From positions 62,001-126,000 of the forward strand of contig NZ_JAUUTW010000008.1 of assembly GCF_030676415.1 (NCBI RefSeq): a DNA stretch of 64,000 bases, in the 5' to 3' direction. The position numbers and the translations under genes were made by a program. Positions within the stretch are counted from its first letter, which is position 1, and every line of letters starts with the position of its first letter. Source of the stretch: Peribacillus frigoritolerans (GTDB lineage Bacteria > Bacillota > Bacilli > Bacillales > DSM-1321). This document shows positions 29,022-38,520 of the stretch, in pieces. The notes under the pieces were generated by a model. That model saw nothing but the letters and a program-made list of their open reading frames with translations. It was not told the origin of the DNA and ran no database searches.

Positions 29022-30674
29022 CTATAACTTGAATGAACTTTTCAACCCAACGATTTGGTTGAAAACCAAGTGATCGGCCGCAGTAAGTTTTGAATCAACA
29101 TTATAATAGCCATGCCTGAAGAATTGGAATTTATCCTGAGACTTAACATCTTTCATGTTAGGCTCGACAAATCCTTGTAAAACTTCTACAGAATCAGGGT
29201 TTACCCGGTCCAAGAATGATTTTTCTTCCTCTTCATCATTTTCCTTATCCAAGATTAAAGGCTGGTAGTTGCGGAATTCTGCTGAAACGGCTTGTGAAGC
29301 TTCGACCCAGTGCAATGTACCTTTTACTTTACGGCCAGTGAAGCCCGATCCGCTTTTCGTTTCAATGTCGTATGTGCAGCGAAGTTCAATGACATTACCG
29401 GCTTCGTCTTTTATCACTTCTTCACATTTAATGAAATAAGCATGTTTCAAACGGACTTCATTGCCCGGGAAAAGTCGGAAATACTTTTTCGGCGGGTTTT
29501 CCATGAAATCGTCCTGTTCGATATATATTTCACGTGAAAACGGGATTTGGCGTGTGCCCATTTCCGGAACTTCTGGATTGACCTCAGCATCCAGCCATTC
29601 TATCTCGCCTTCCGGATAGTTGGTGATGACCACTTTAAGCGGGTTTAGGATAGCCATAGTCCTTGGAGCCTTCAGCTTTAAGTCTTCCCGTACGAAATGA
29701 TCAAGCATTTGAGAGTCTACGACACCGCTTGTTTTTGCAACACCTATCTCTTGGCAGAATGCACGAATCGCTTCGGGTGTATACCCGCGTCTCCGCAAGC
29801 CTGAAACAGTAGGCATCCTTGGGTCGTCCCAGCCGTCCACGAAGCCCTCATCGACAAGCTGCTTCAGTTTTCGCTTGCTCATTACTGTATTGGTCAGGTT
29901 AAGACGGCCAAATTCATATTGTTTTGGCTTGCTTTCCATTTCACAATTTTCAACGATCCAGTCATAAAGAGGGCGTTGATCTTCGAACTCAAGCGTACAA
30001 ATGGAGTGTGTGACTCCCTCGATGGCATCTTCAATTGGGTGGGCAAAGGCATACATTGGGTAGATGCACCATTTGTTGCCGGTATTATGGTGTTCAGTAT
30101 GGGAGATACGGTATATGACGGGATCACGCAAATTAATGTTAGGTGAGCTCATATCGATTTTTGCACGCAATACTTTTGCACCGTTTCCGAATTCGCCGCT
30201 GCGCATCTTTTCAAATAGTTCAAGATTTTCCTCGACGGTCCTATTGCGGTAGGGGCTATCTTTCCCCGGCTCAGTCAGCGTTCCGCGATATTCACGGATT
30301 TGGTCGGCATTAAGGTCGTCCACATATGCCAGTCCTTTATTGATGAGCAGCACAGCTCTTTTATACATTTCATCAAAATAGTCGGAAGCGAAGAAAAGAT
30401 TATCCCAGTCGTAACCGAGCCATTTTACATCTTCCTTAATGGAGTTGACAAACTCAATATCCTCTTTCAATGGATTCGTATCATCGAAACGAAGGTTAGT
30501 TTTCCCATTGAAATCATCAGCCACCCCAAAATTCAAAATGATGGATTTGGCATGCCCGATATGTAAATATCCGTTTGGCTCAGGAGGGAAGCGGGTGATG
30601 ATATGATCATGTTTTCCGGACTCTAGATCATCTTTTATAATATTTTTAATAAAATTCGAAGAGTTATTTTCCAA
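29022..30674 (-). CDS. glnS: Glutamine--tRNA ligase
   Basis: Charges tRNA-Gln directly with glutamine. 550 aa class Ib synthetase: HIGH signature in [15 protein letters not shown] (His38, His41), the KMSKS-loop version VMSKRKL, and a complete C-terminal anticodon-binding beta-barrel. There is no YqeY-like C-terminal fusion. TTG start behind AGAGGTCG. B. subtilis and most relatives lack GlnRS and amidate Glu-tRNA-Gln with GatCAB, so this is either acquired or a second route. Nothing like a T-box is seen in the 345-base gap upstream. Confidence 0.93.
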   Translation of the reverse strand: MENNSSNFIKNIIKDDLESGKHDHIITRFPPEPNGYLHIGHAKSIILNFGVADDFNGKTNLRFDDTNPLKEDIEFVNSIKEDVKWLGYDWDNLFFASDYFDEMYKRAVLLINKGLAYVDDLNADQIREYRGTLTEPGKDSPYRNRTVEENLELFEKMRSGEFGNGAKVLRAKIDMSSPNINLRDPVIYRISHTEHHNTGNKWCIYPMYAFAHPIEDAIEGVTHSICTLEFEDQRPLYDWIVENCEMESKPKQYEFGRLNLTNTVMSKRKLKQLVDEGFVDGWDDPRMPTVSGLRRRGYTPEAIRAFCQEIGVAKTSGVVDSQMLDHFVREDLKLKAPRTMAILNPLKVVITNYPEGEIEWLDAEVNPEVPEMGTRQIPFSREIYIEQDDFMENPPKKYFRLFPGNEVRLKHAYFIKCEEVIKDEAGNVIELRCTYDIETKSGSGFTGRKVKGTLHWVEASQAVSAEFRNYQPLILDKENDEEEEKSFLDRVNPDSVEVLQGFVEPNMKDVKSQDKFQFFRHGYYNVDSKLTAADHLVFNQIVGLKSSFKL

Positions 30675-30901
30675 CTGAATTCGACCTCTTTCATTTATAT
30701 ACTTCTTTTAATTTTACCTGTATATATACCATAAATACAGATATTTTTCCATGTTCGAGCCGGAATCAGGGTTTATCTGAAACAATTCATCAAGTATTTA
30801 GTTTGTACAATCAGGGCGAAAATATCCCTGAAACTTTGATCAAGTAATTTAGGGACTACCTAACTGAAGGTTAAAGAAACCAATAAATCGTATTACATGC
30901 A

Positions 30902-30936
30902 AAAAGCAATACAGGAATTCACGCCTGTATTGCTTA
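30902..30936 (-). terminator. Terminator of the amino acid ABC operon
   Basis: AAGCAATACAGG/CCTGTATTGCTT 12-bp stem, 8-base loop, T5 on the minus strand; 84 bases past the ATPase stop. It is the only feature in the gap 30675-31019. Confidence 0.9.
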
Positions 30937-31019
30937 TAATGATGATATAGGCTCTAGGCCGGAATATCTGCGTTAACGGACGATTTATTCACGAGATTAG
31001 ACAGATTTTAGTACTCAAA

Positions 31020-31760
31020 TCAAAAGACTGTCGTTTGCAAAAATTCTTTTGTCCGCTCTTCTTTTGGAGTGGTGAAGAATTCTTTTGGCGGGCCGCTTTC
31101 GACAACCCTCCCATTATGCATGAAGACAATCCAATCTCCAACTTCACGTGCAAAGCTCATTTCATGTGTAACGACTACCATTGTCATCCCTTCCAAGGCA
31201 AGTTCCTTCATCGTGGCAAGAACCTCCCCGACAAGTTCGGGATCCAGAGCCGAGGTAGGCTCATCAAAGAGTAGGATATCAGGCTTCATGGCAAGGGCGC
31301 GGGCTATGGCGACACGCTGTTTCTGGCCACCTGAGAGCTTGCTTGGATAGACATCCGCTTTATCTGATAAGCCGACTTTGGCAAGCAATGCTTTTGCTTC
31401 TTCAATCGCCTGTGCCTTAGGGACCTTTTTGACGTGAGTCGGTGCTTCGATGACATTTTCAAGCACGGTCATATGCGGAAAGAGGTAGAAATGCTGAAAA
31501 ACCATTCCGACTTTCTCACGGATTTTATTAATATCATGGGTACTTGGATTGATTTCCGTTCCTTCAATGAGGATTTGCCCGCTGTCTTTCTTCTCTAAAT
31601 AATTCAAACAGCGGAGCAGGGTGCTTTTTCCGGAACCGCTTGGTCCGATCAGGCAGACTACGTCGCTATCCAATACTTTCATATCAATATCTTTAAGTAC
31701 ATGCAGGTTTCCATACGATTTATTTAAATTCCTTATGCGAATCATTTCTTTTTGTTCCAT
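31020..31760 (-). CDS. Polar amino acid ABC transporter ATPase (GlnQ/TcyC-type)
   Basis: 246 aa. Walker [10 protein letters not shown], the LxxRCLNYLE helix, Q-loop [17 protein letters not shown], signature [15 protein letters not shown] and Walker [15 protein letters not shown] are intact and typical of amino acid importers. Last gene of a binding protein-permease-ATPase operon, 11 bases after the permease. Cystine, arginine and glutamine are possible substrates; none can be chosen. Confidence 0.92.
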   Translation of the reverse strand: MEQKEMIRIRNLNKSYGNLHVLKDIDMKVLDSDVVCLIGPSGSGKSTLLRCLNYLEKKDSGQILIEGTEINPSTHDINKIREKVGMVFQHFYLFPHMTVLENVIEAPTHVKKVPKAQAIEEAKALLAKVGLSDKADVYPSKLSGGQKQRVAIARALAMKPDILLFDEPTSALDPELVGEVLATMKELALEGMTMVVVTHEMSFAREVGDWIVFMHNGRVVESGPPKEFFTTPKEERTKEFLQTTVF

Positions 31761-31771
31761 TTCAATTCCCC

Positions 31772-32437
31772 CTATCGATCACTAATGGACAGTTTCTTTT
31801 CGAATAAATTGACGATAATGGTCAGGAAAGCCACTAGAATCAAGTAGTAGACCGCTACAATCAATAAATAAGTCATTTCATCGAAATTATTCGAGCCTAA
31901 CGTAGTAGCCACATTAAACAGCTCATTCATGGATATGAAGGCGGCCAGTGATGAATCCTTCAGTCCGATGATGAATTGGTTGCCAAGCGGCGGCAATGCG
32001 CGGCGGAAGGCTTGAGGTAAGATGATTCTCCTTAAGGTGAGCGAATTGCTCATGCCAAGGGAGCGTCCGGCCTCCATTTGGCCTTTGTCGATGGATTGAA
32101 TCGTACCTCGTAAAATTTCTGAGATATAAGCTCCATTATGGAAGGCTAGGGCAAGTGACGCCGCCCAGAAGTCTGGCAGTAAGAAGAGATTGCTGATACC
32201 GAAATAGAGTATGAATATCTGTACGATTAAAGGGGTTCCCCGTACGAGGAATACATATGTATCTGAAATCCATGTGAGAATTTTTATATTGGAAATTTTT
32301 AAAAGTGCAAATAGCAACCCGATGACGATACCTACCAATATGGAGACTACCGTCAGTTCCAATGTGAGGAGCATGGCTCGGATGAATACATCCGAGGAGC
32401 TAAATAATGTATCAAAAAAATGTGAAAAACTTGGCAA
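31772..32437 (-). CDS. Polar amino acid ABC transporter permease
   Basis: 221 aa HisM/GlnP-type permease with about five helices and the coupling loop [21 protein letters not shown] (about 141-161) that contacts the ATPase. Second gene of the operon, 26 bases after the binding-protein gene. Confidence 0.92.
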   Translation of the reverse strand: MPSFSHFFDTLFSSSDVFIRAMLLTLELTVVSILVGIVIGLLFALLKISNIKILTWISDTYVFLVRGTPLIVQIFILYFGISNLFLLPDFWAASLALAFHNGAYISEILRGTIQSIDKGQMEAGRSLGMSNSLTLRRIILPQAFRRALPPLGNQFIIGLKDSSLAAFISMNELFNVATTLGSNNFDEMTYLLIVAVYYLILVAFLTIIVNLFEKKLSISDR

Positions 32438-32463
32438 TGTAATGACTCCCTTTCTATCAATCT

Positions 32464-33243
32464 TTATTCAGGCTTGGTTGTGATATCCTCACCAAAGTAC
32501 TTTTTGCTGATTTCCGCAAGTGTTCCATCTTCCCGGAGGTTTTCAAGTGCTTCGTTGATGCGTGCAAGCAGCTGAGGGTTGTCGTTAGGCAGGACGATGG
32601 CCTGCTCGCTTCGTTCGATCAATTGTCGTCCTTCGATGTCGAAACCTTCCTTGGTCGCTTCCTTGCCGGTTACAAAGTCGGTGATGACGGCATCATGACG
32701 TCCTCCGCTCAATGCTTTTAGGGCGGTGATATCACTATCATAGGTTTTTACATTGGATGTATATTTTTCTGCTGTGGTTGCGTATGTAGAGCCTTTAGAA
32801 GCCGCAACTTCCTTTCCCTTTAAATCTTCCACCGTTTTAATATCACTATCTGTGCGGACGAAAATTTGAGGACCTGAGTAGTAATAAGGGGTAGAGAAGG
32901 CAACATGTTTACTTCGTTGATCATTAATTGTATGACTGGCAACCGCGGCGTCTGCCCGACCGGTCTTGACACCTTCCACGATACCTTTGAATTTTATCCG
33001 TTTAGGTACTGGCTCCAGGTCGAGTTCCTTTGCAATTGCATCGCCAACCTCAATATCGAATCCGGTTACGGTCATGTCATCATTAACATAACTGAATGGC
33101 TTGAATTCGCCTGAGGCAGCGAATACAAACTGGTCCTTATTGATCAGCTTACTCCCATCCTCTAGCTGGTCCTTTTCAGCACAGCCGGATAGAAGACCAA
33201 GAACAGCCAGAATGGATAGAATGAATGTAACTGATGATTTCAT
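32464..33243 (-). CDS. Amino acid-binding lipoprotein
   Basis: 259 aa. Lipoprotein signal with lipobox LSGC (Cys about 21), then an SBP_bac_3 domain: FKPFSYVNDDMTVTGFDIEV ligand loop, GRADAAVASHTIND, and a second lobe with GKEVAASKGSTY. Feeds the downstream permease and ATPase. Start ATG behind GGGGGAAAT. Known B. subtilis relatives handle arginine, cystine or glutamine; the ligand here is open. Confidence 0.92.
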   Translation of the reverse strand: MKSSVTFILSILAVLGLLSGCAEKDQLEDGSKLINKDQFVFAASGEFKPFSYVNDDMTVTGFDIEVGDAIAKELDLEPVPKRIKFKGIVEGVKTGRADAAVASHTINDQRSKHVAFSTPYYYSGPQIFVRTDSDIKTVEDLKGKEVAASKGSTYATTAEKYTSNVKTYDSDITALKALSGGRHDAVITDFVTGKEATKEGFDIEGRQLIERSEQAIVLPNDNPQLLARINEALENLREDGTLAEISKKYFGEDITTKPE

Positions 33244-33733
33244 GATAATTTCATTTCCCCCTTTGAAAAAAACTAATAGAATGGTCTATACCCTTTTGAG
33301 GCAGTGAATAACCTCATTAACTAGAGAAAATAAAACTGAAATAAAAAAGGGTGTCCAGATCATGCCGACCTTTCATTAAAGAATCCCCTTCACTATGCAT
33401 TTCATAAAAGGTTCTCTGCCTGTGCCTTCATTTCCTCCAAATTACCGGTAATTTCCTGAAATAATGACAATAATTATTTAATTGAGTAAGAAATTTCGGC
33501 AAGATTCAACTCTAGAGATGAATTTGAAACACTTCAGGGTGATGATTTAGATTCTATCGAAAGAGAAAAACGGATGAAAACCTTATCTAATGGACGGGAT
33601 GGAATAAAACTATGGAGGTTTCAAAAAAGGACCATGGTGGCTGTCAACAAAATCCCGAATTGATTGACTGCCTTTAATTTTGCCTATGAATTGAAGTATA
33701 ATATAGCAAAATAGAAGAAGGGCAGTTGGGAAA
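33244..33733. other. Intergenic region without a convincing gene
   Basis: 490 bases between the divergent binding-protein gene and purU. I see no known riboswitch core or supported ORF. TATAAT at 33697-33702, 31 bases before purU, is the likely purU -10, with a weak TTAATT 17 bases upstream. Confidence 0.5.
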
Positions 33734-34636
33734 ATGGTGAGCAACTTTGTGCAAGAACAGTTACAGGAGTTTCGCGAAAAGAATCAAGATAGGGGCCGTT
33801 TAATTATAAAATGTCCGGACCAGCCCGGAATTGTTTCGACAGTTACAGCCTTTCTTAAAGAGTATGATGCAAATATTGTTGAATTGAGTCAGTATTCGAT
33901 GAATCCTGAGGGCGGTACCTTTTTCACCAGGATCGAATTCGATTGCCCAGGATTGAAGGATAAGGCAACGGGTATGCAACTGGCTTTCCAGGAAGTTTCG
34001 ACAGCATTCTCGATGCAATGGACATTTAACCATGTGAGTGATCTGAAGAGGACGGCGATCTTCGTTTCCAAGGAACCGCATTGCCTTCTGGAATTGCTAT
34101 GGGAGTGGCAAAGCGGGGATTTATTAGCTGATATTGCGCTAGTCATCAGTAATCATGAAGATACCAGGCAAATTGTCGAATCGATGGGCATCCCGTTTTA
34201 TTACATTCCTGCAAATAAGGATATACGTAAGGAAGTGGAGACTAAACAGCTTGGACTTCTGGAAGAATTCAAAGTGGACCTTATTGTATTAGCCAGGTAT
34301 ATGCAAATATTGACGCCGGACTTCGTAGCGGCCCATCCAAACAAAATCATAAATATACATCATTCATTTTTACCTGCCTTCATTGGGGCCCGGCCTTATG
34401 AACGAGCTTATGACAGAGGTGTTAAGCTGATTGGGGCGACTTCCCATTATGTGACGAATGATTTGGATGAAGGTCCAATCATCGAGCAGGATATTGAACG
34501 TGTGGACCATCGTGATTCTGCTGGGGATATGAAGAAAATCGGTCGTTCAGCTGAACGCAGGGTGCTGGCACGTGCCGTTAAATGGCATTTGGAGGACCGC
34601 GTTCTTGTTCATGAAAATAAAACGGTAGTCTTTTAA
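33734..34636 (+). CDS. purU: Formyltetrahydrofolate deformylase
   Basis: Hydrolyses 10-formyltetrahydrofolate to formate and tetrahydrofolate, balancing one-carbon units and supplying formate for purine synthesis. 300 aa: N-terminal ACT domain (about 20-95; RLIIKCPDQPGIVSTVTAFL) and C-terminal formyltransferase-like domain with NIHHSFLPAFIGARPY and an Asp in TNDLDEGPII as catalytic parts. ATG behind GAAGGGCAG. Monocistronic with a very strong terminator. Confidence 0.95.
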   Translation: MVSNFVQEQLQEFREKNQDRGRLIIKCPDQPGIVSTVTAFLKEYDANIVELSQYSMNPEGGTFFTRIEFDCPGLKDKATGMQLAFQEVSTAFSMQWTFNHVSDLKRTAIFVSKEPHCLLELLWEWQSGDLLADIALVISNHEDTRQIVESMGIPFYYIPANKDIRKEVETKQLGLLEEFKVDLIVLARYMQILTPDFVAAHPNKIINIHHSFLPAFIGARPYERAYDRGVKLIGATSHYVTNDLDEGPIIEQDIERVDHRDSAGDMKKIGRSAERRVLARAVKWHLEDRVLVHENKTVVF

Positions 34637-34641
34637 AGTGA

Positions 34642-34677
34642 AAAACCCCCCTTTGGGTTGCCAAGGGGGGGTTTTTA
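34642..34677 (+). terminator. Terminator of purU
   Basis: AAAAACCCCCC/GGGGGGTTTTT outer stem, with TGG/CCA inside; strong, T-rich on both strands. Confidence 0.92.
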
Positions 34678-34696
34678 GGATGGAATTTAGTGAGTG

Positions 34697-35356
34697 CTAG
34701 TACGTGTACTCCACTCTTACTGAGGCAGTGATGTTCAATTCACCAGGCTGAATCGGGGTAGTCGCCATTTTTGAAAAGGTACTGGTTTGATAAAGCATTG
34801 GAGTTGCCGTTTCAGATAGCTCTTCAACCTTATTAGGGACTGGGTTCAATGAAACTCCTAGCGTTCGAGCCATGGAGAGTGCTTTTTCGTATGCATTTTT
34901 TAAAGCGAGAGAAAGTGCCTGGTTATAGTAAGCATCTGGATTGGATAAGGAGAAGCGGATGTTGGTGATTGAATTGGCGCCGCTTCTGACGGCCGTGTCG
35001 ATTATGCTGCCTATTTTCTCGATGTCGGTCGTTTGGGCCTGGATGATGTGCTGGACTTTGTAGTTCTTGAACAATTCCTTTCCGTCAATATAATCATATT
35101 GTGGATCGATTCTGTAATCACTCGTTTTCAATTGTTCTTCGGGTATGCCTGCGGATTTAAGTGATGCGATGACATTTGCGATTGCTAGGGAATTGGCTTG
35201 CTGGGCCTTTTGCGGATCCTTATCCTCTGTTATGACTCCAAGGGTGATTGTGGCTTGATCCGGAGCAGCCTGAAGCGTCTCTGAGCCGGAAACTTTCAAT
35301 GTATGTTCATCGTTGCGGTAATAATCCTTATCGGGGGCATTGTATTCTTGATTCAT
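34697..35356 (-). CDS. SIMPL-domain (DUF541) protein
   Basis: 219 aa, one SIMPL/DUF541 domain (about 18-215): VSGSETLQAAPDQATITLGV at the start, DIEKIGSIIDTAVRSGANSI in the middle and ITASVRVEYTY at the end. No signal peptide or lipobox is visible, unlike many members found outside the membrane. Function unestablished. Single gene. Confidence 0.85.
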   Translation of the reverse strand: MNQEYNAPDKDYYRNDEHTLKVSGSETLQAAPDQATITLGVITEDKDPQKAQQANSLAIANVIASLKSAGIPEEQLKTSDYRIDPQYDYIDGKELFKNYKVQHIIQAQTTDIEKIGSIIDTAVRSGANSITNIRFSLSNPDAYYNQALSLALKNAYEKALSMARTLGVSLNPVPNKVEELSETATPMLYQTSTFSKMATTPIQPGELNITASVRVEYTY

Positions 35357-35461
35357 TTTGACACCAGCCTTTTTAAAGAGATAATCTCACCCCTATTGTA
35401 CGAATTATGAATGGGAAACATGATTGAAATATCCCCATTGTCATTAATTCGTCGAACAATC

Positions 35462-35490
35462 ACAAAAAAACACTCGGCCTGGACCGAGTG
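35462..35490 (-). terminator. Terminator of ywbE
   Basis: CACTCGG/CCGAGTG stem with a 6-base loop and seven T on the minus strand, directly after ywbE. Confidence 0.88.
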
Positions 35491-35494
35491 CACA

Positions 35495-35689
35495 TTACTT
35501 ATGAATGACTTGAACCCTGCCAACCTGGCCATCAGTCAATCTTACTTTAATTCCATGAGGGTGAGTGCTGGAGTTGGTTAAAATATCCTTTACAGTGCCG
35601 CTTGTCAGTTTTCCGCTGCGTTGATCTGCTTTAAGTACAATGTCCACAGAGGTACCTGGGGTAATATCTTTCCGATTTTTACCGTTCAT
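35495..35689 (-). CDS. ywbE: YwbE family protein (DUF2196)
   Basis: 64 aa from ATG 35689, giving MNGKNRKDITPGTSVDIVL, which lines up with B. subtilis YwbE; the frame is open 12 codons further but family length favours this start. Contains the conserved GTVKDILT and HPHGIKVRLTDGQVGRVQ segments, an OB/KOW-like small beta protein. Function unknown. Confidence 0.88.
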   Translation of the reverse strand: MNGKNRKDITPGTSVDIVLKADQRSGKLTSGTVKDILTNSSTHPHGIKVRLTDGQVGRVQVIHK

Positions 35690-35800
35690 GTTCGATTCAA
35701 TCCTTTTAGAGTTATTTGCAACCATTCAATCATGCAGTAACTTCAGTATAAGGAAAACAACGGACCCAGTCGACTATTAGATAAAATCACAAATTGACCA

Positions 35801-37321
35801 TTAGCGAATTTTTTTCAATGGTTCGACAGCAGGGCCATTTATAACTTCACCAGCGATAGAGTAGCGGGAGCCATGGCATGGGCAATCCCAAGTACGGTCA
35901 CCGCTGTTCCAGGCAACCTCACACCCCATGTGGGTACATGTGGAATCGACAATATGCAGCAGGCCATCATGATCACGGTAACACCCAGCCTTGTCTCCAT
36001 TCACCTTCACGATTGCTCCTTCATCAATTCCTAAGTCTTCCGGCGTTTTATGAATGACAGCCAATTTGCCTTTGATCAGATGTTTTGCTACATCAGCGTT
36101 ATCTTGGACTATATTCTTCATGCCTTTTAAACGGGCAGGGTCATACAAATCTGCATACCGGTTATCTCTTTGCAAAACACTGTCAGTTAGAATCTTGGCT
36201 GCAATCGATCCATTCGTCATTCCCCATTTTGCATAGCCGGTAGCTATCAGGACATTTGGGTGATTGGGCGTCACTGGTCCGACAAAGGGAATATTATCCG
36301 GTGTCACAATATCCTGTGCCGACCAGCGGTAGGGAATTTCCTTCACATCGAAATATTGGGAACTGAAGTCCTTCAGTGCTTCATAATGCTCGATCATCGG
36401 GATTCCCTGGCCTGTTTTATGGCCATCTCCGCTGACTAGTATAAGTTTTTCCCCATTGTCCAACTCCGTATAGCGAAGGGAGCGGGTAGGGCTGTCTGCA
36501 CTGTAATACATCCCGCCTGGATATTCCTGTTCAGTCTTGATACCAAGTACATAGGACCTCTGTACATGAACACGGGCAAAGTATAAGCCCATTTCATCAT
36601 TAAAAGGGAAGTGCGAGGCAACGATTACCTGATTGCTTTTGATTGTATGCCCAGTATCCGTCAGAACGGTCGGTGGATCGCCGTCTTCAATCTTCATTGC
36701 CGTTGTCCGTTCATAAATTGTGCCTCCACTTTCGAGAATTGTCGAAATGAGGGCAGTTAAGTATTTTAACGGGTGAAACTGTGCTTGATCTTTCATTATC
36801 ACAGCAGCTTTACAAGGAATGGAGAAAGGGATACTCTCTGCATAATCCCCCCGAATGCCGAGTTTTTGATAGGCTTTCAGTTCTTTTTGAATTTTGCTTT
36901 TATATTCATCCGTCTTTGCGTAGACATAAGCATCCTGTGCAGTCAAATTACATTCAATGGAATGTTCTTTTACCAAGTCTTTGACTAGCTTCATTCCATC
37001 TGCATTGGCTTCATAATAAAGTTTGGCCTTCTCTTCACCATGGTCAGTGATCAACTGGTCGTAAATCAAGCCATGCTGAGCCGTGATTTTTGCTGTAGTG
37101 TGTCCTGTCGTACCAGTAAGGATTTCGCCTGCCTCGATCAGTGTGACTTTAACACCTTGTTTAGCTAGCAGATAAGCTGAAGTGATGCCAGTAATTCCGC
37201 CGCCAACTATTAAGACATCAGCGGTTATATCTGTATCTAGTTTAGAAAAAGAAGGGAAAGTTAACGCACTGCGCCAATAGGGTTCCGGAAATCGGGGAAG
37301 GTCTGTATTTTTTTCAGTCAT
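35801..37321 (-). CDS. FAD-dependent oxidoreductase with Rieske iron-sulfur domain (YhfW-like)
   Basis: 506 aa. N-terminal DAO-type FAD domain with dinucleotide motif VLIVGGGITGITSAYLLAKQG (about 36-56); C-terminal Rieske [2Fe-2S] domain (about 405-506) with CTHMGCEV and CPCHGSRY, the full Cys-His/Cys-His ligand set. Resembles B. subtilis YhfW; substrate and electron partner unknown. ATG start behind GGAGGTA. Its first ~195 codons plus upstream region were duplicated and decayed next door (37619-38462). Confidence 0.9.
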   Translation of the reverse strand: MTEKNTDLPRFPEPYWRSALTFPSFSKLDTDITADVLIVGGGITGITSAYLLAKQGVKVTLIEAGEILTGTTGHTTAKITAQHGLIYDQLITDHGEEKAKLYYEANADGMKLVKDLVKEHSIECNLTAQDAYVYAKTDEYKSKIQKELKAYQKLGIRGDYAESIPFSIPCKAAVIMKDQAQFHPLKYLTALISTILESGGTIYERTTAMKIEDGDPPTVLTDTGHTIKSNQVIVASHFPFNDEMGLYFARVHVQRSYVLGIKTEQEYPGGMYYSADSPTRSLRYTELDNGEKLILVSGDGHKTGQGIPMIEHYEALKDFSSQYFDVKEIPYRWSAQDIVTPDNIPFVGPVTPNHPNVLIATGYAKWGMTNGSIAAKILTDSVLQRDNRYADLYDPARLKGMKNIVQDNADVAKHLIKGKLAVIHKTPEDLGIDEGAIVKVNGDKAGCYRDHDGLLHIVDSTCTHMGCEVAWNSGDRTWDCPCHGSRYSIAGEVINGPAVEPLKKIR

Positions 37322-37435
37322 TTAAATACCTCCATACAGTTCTTTAGTGAATAGTCCATTTATTACCATACCCAAATCCGCTATTTATACGCTTATTTTT
37401 GTAAGAAGAAAGGTTTAAAAAAATACATTATTTGG

Positions 37436-37540
37436 TTTGTTTACAATTACGTATACATGTAAACAAAAATAGACATGTTGTACACAAATATGTATACATG
37501 TTTACAAACACGTACACATGGCTATATATAAGGTGTATAC
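37436..37540. repeat. Iteron cluster A (upstream of yhfW-like gene)
   Basis: Five GTRYAC cores at 37451, 37480, 37492, 37512 and 37535 (steps 29, 12, 20, 23), several extended to GTATACATGT. The first is enclosed by exact inverted arms TTTGTTTACA (37436) and TGTAAACAAA (37458). This is the paralogous copy of cluster B; its promoter has lost the -10 (TTGACT at 37595 runs into the duplication junction). Confidence 0.8.
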
Positions 37541-37618
37541 ATATTTGTTCCTGTTGTAAACAATTCGAAAATTATATCTACTGTTAATGAAGTATTGACT
37601 ATCGTGGAAACTTTTTCA

Positions 37619-38153
37619 GCTTCCAGAATTGTGGAGGGAAGGCCGTTAAATATTTTAAAGGGGTGAAACTGTGCTTGGATCATGGAATATTTACAAGGAA
37701 AGGAGAAAGGGATTCTTATGCATAATCCCCGCGAATGGATAGTTTCGATAGGCGTTTAGTTCTTTTGAAATTTCACTTTTATTTTCTTCTTTTATATTCT
37801 TCAGTATTCGCGTGAATATAGGTATCCATTGCAGTCAAATTTCATTCAATGGAATGTTCTCTACCAAGTCTTTGATAACTGCATTGGCTACATAATATAG
37901 TTTGGCTTTCTCTTCACCATGTTTTAAGTGAACAAACAAATCGCAAATCAGGCCATGCTGTGGTGTGTCCCGTTGTTCCGTTAAGGATTGCGCCAGCTTC
38001 TATCGGTGTAACTTTAATACCTTGTTTAGCTGAGTAATCCCTGTAATTCCGAATGGTTATATCTGTATCTAGTTTAGAAAACGAAGGGGAATTTAACGGA
38101 CTGCGCCAATAGGGTTCACGAATTTGGGGAGTTACTTTATTTTTCTCAGTCAT
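37619..38153 (-). pseudogene. Decayed copy of the 5' part of the yhfW-like gene
   Basis: The start is clear at 38153 (MTEKN...EPYWRS...PSFSKLDTDIT), but a deletion has removed the FAD dinucleotide motif, and further frameshifts and deletions follow. DNA similarity to 36735-37321 continues down to about 37619, where the copy ends abruptly. The FAD core and Rieske domain are missing, so it cannot function. Confidence 0.88.
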
Positions 38154-38267
38154 TTGAATACCTCTTTACAGTCCATTTGTGAATCGCCCATTTATTACCA
38201 TAACCAAATTCGCTATTTATACGCTTATTTTTGCAGGGGGAAAGATCAATTAAAAATACAATATATG

Positions 38268-38374
38268 GTTTGTGTACAAATACGTATACGTGTAAACAAA
38301 AAAAAGATACAACGTGCACAATTACGTATACATGTGTACAAATACGTACACATAGCTATATATAAGGTGTATAC
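38268..38374. repeat. Iteron cluster B, candidate centromere/operator of the ParM-like system
   Basis: GTRYAC-type cores at 38284, 38314 (GTGCAC), 38326, 38346 and 38369, steps 30, 12, 20, 23, preserved relative to cluster A although the DNA between has diverged. Further GTACA half-sites at 38274 and 38336. It ends 66 bases before the parM-like promoter. Partition loci of the ParMRC type carry repeats bound by the RHH adaptor upstream of parM, which this matches in position. Confidence 0.7.
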
Positions 38375-38439
38375 ATATTTGTTCCTATTGTAAACAATTT
38401 GAAAACAATTCGACAAATATAGCTATTACTAATGAAGCA

Positions 38440-38468
38440 TTGACTATCGTGGGAACTTTTTCTATCCT
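38440..38468 (+). promoter_or_regulatory. Promoter of the parM-like operon
   Basis: TTGACT and TATCCT with a 17-base spacer, 52 bases upstream of the start codon and just downstream of iteron cluster B. Confidence 0.6.
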
Positions 38469-38520
38469 TAAAGGGAATGCTTCACTAATTTTTTTTCTAT
38501 AAAAAAGGGGATGTTTTTAG

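Larger units (their letters stand above)
37619..38462. repeat. Second unit of an old ~0.86-kb tandem duplication
   Basis: This segment copies 36735-37617 in the same order and orientation: yhfW 5' part, intergenic DNA and iterons. The junction at about 37618 joins CTTTTTC of the first unit's promoter spacer to yhfW-internal sequence; the second unit ends at the same CTTTTTC at 38462, just before the parM-like -10. Confidence 0.8.

Noticed and set aside
33530-33665. Frame ending ...QKRTMVAVNKIPN in the purU upstream gap
   Set aside because: Begins right after a stop, with no start codon before a Met about 20 residues in and no ribosome site.
37914-38153. 79-aa minus-strand frame as a functional gene
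   Set aside because: It is the start of the duplicated yhfW copy and lacks the FAD motif and everything after; annotated as pseudogene.
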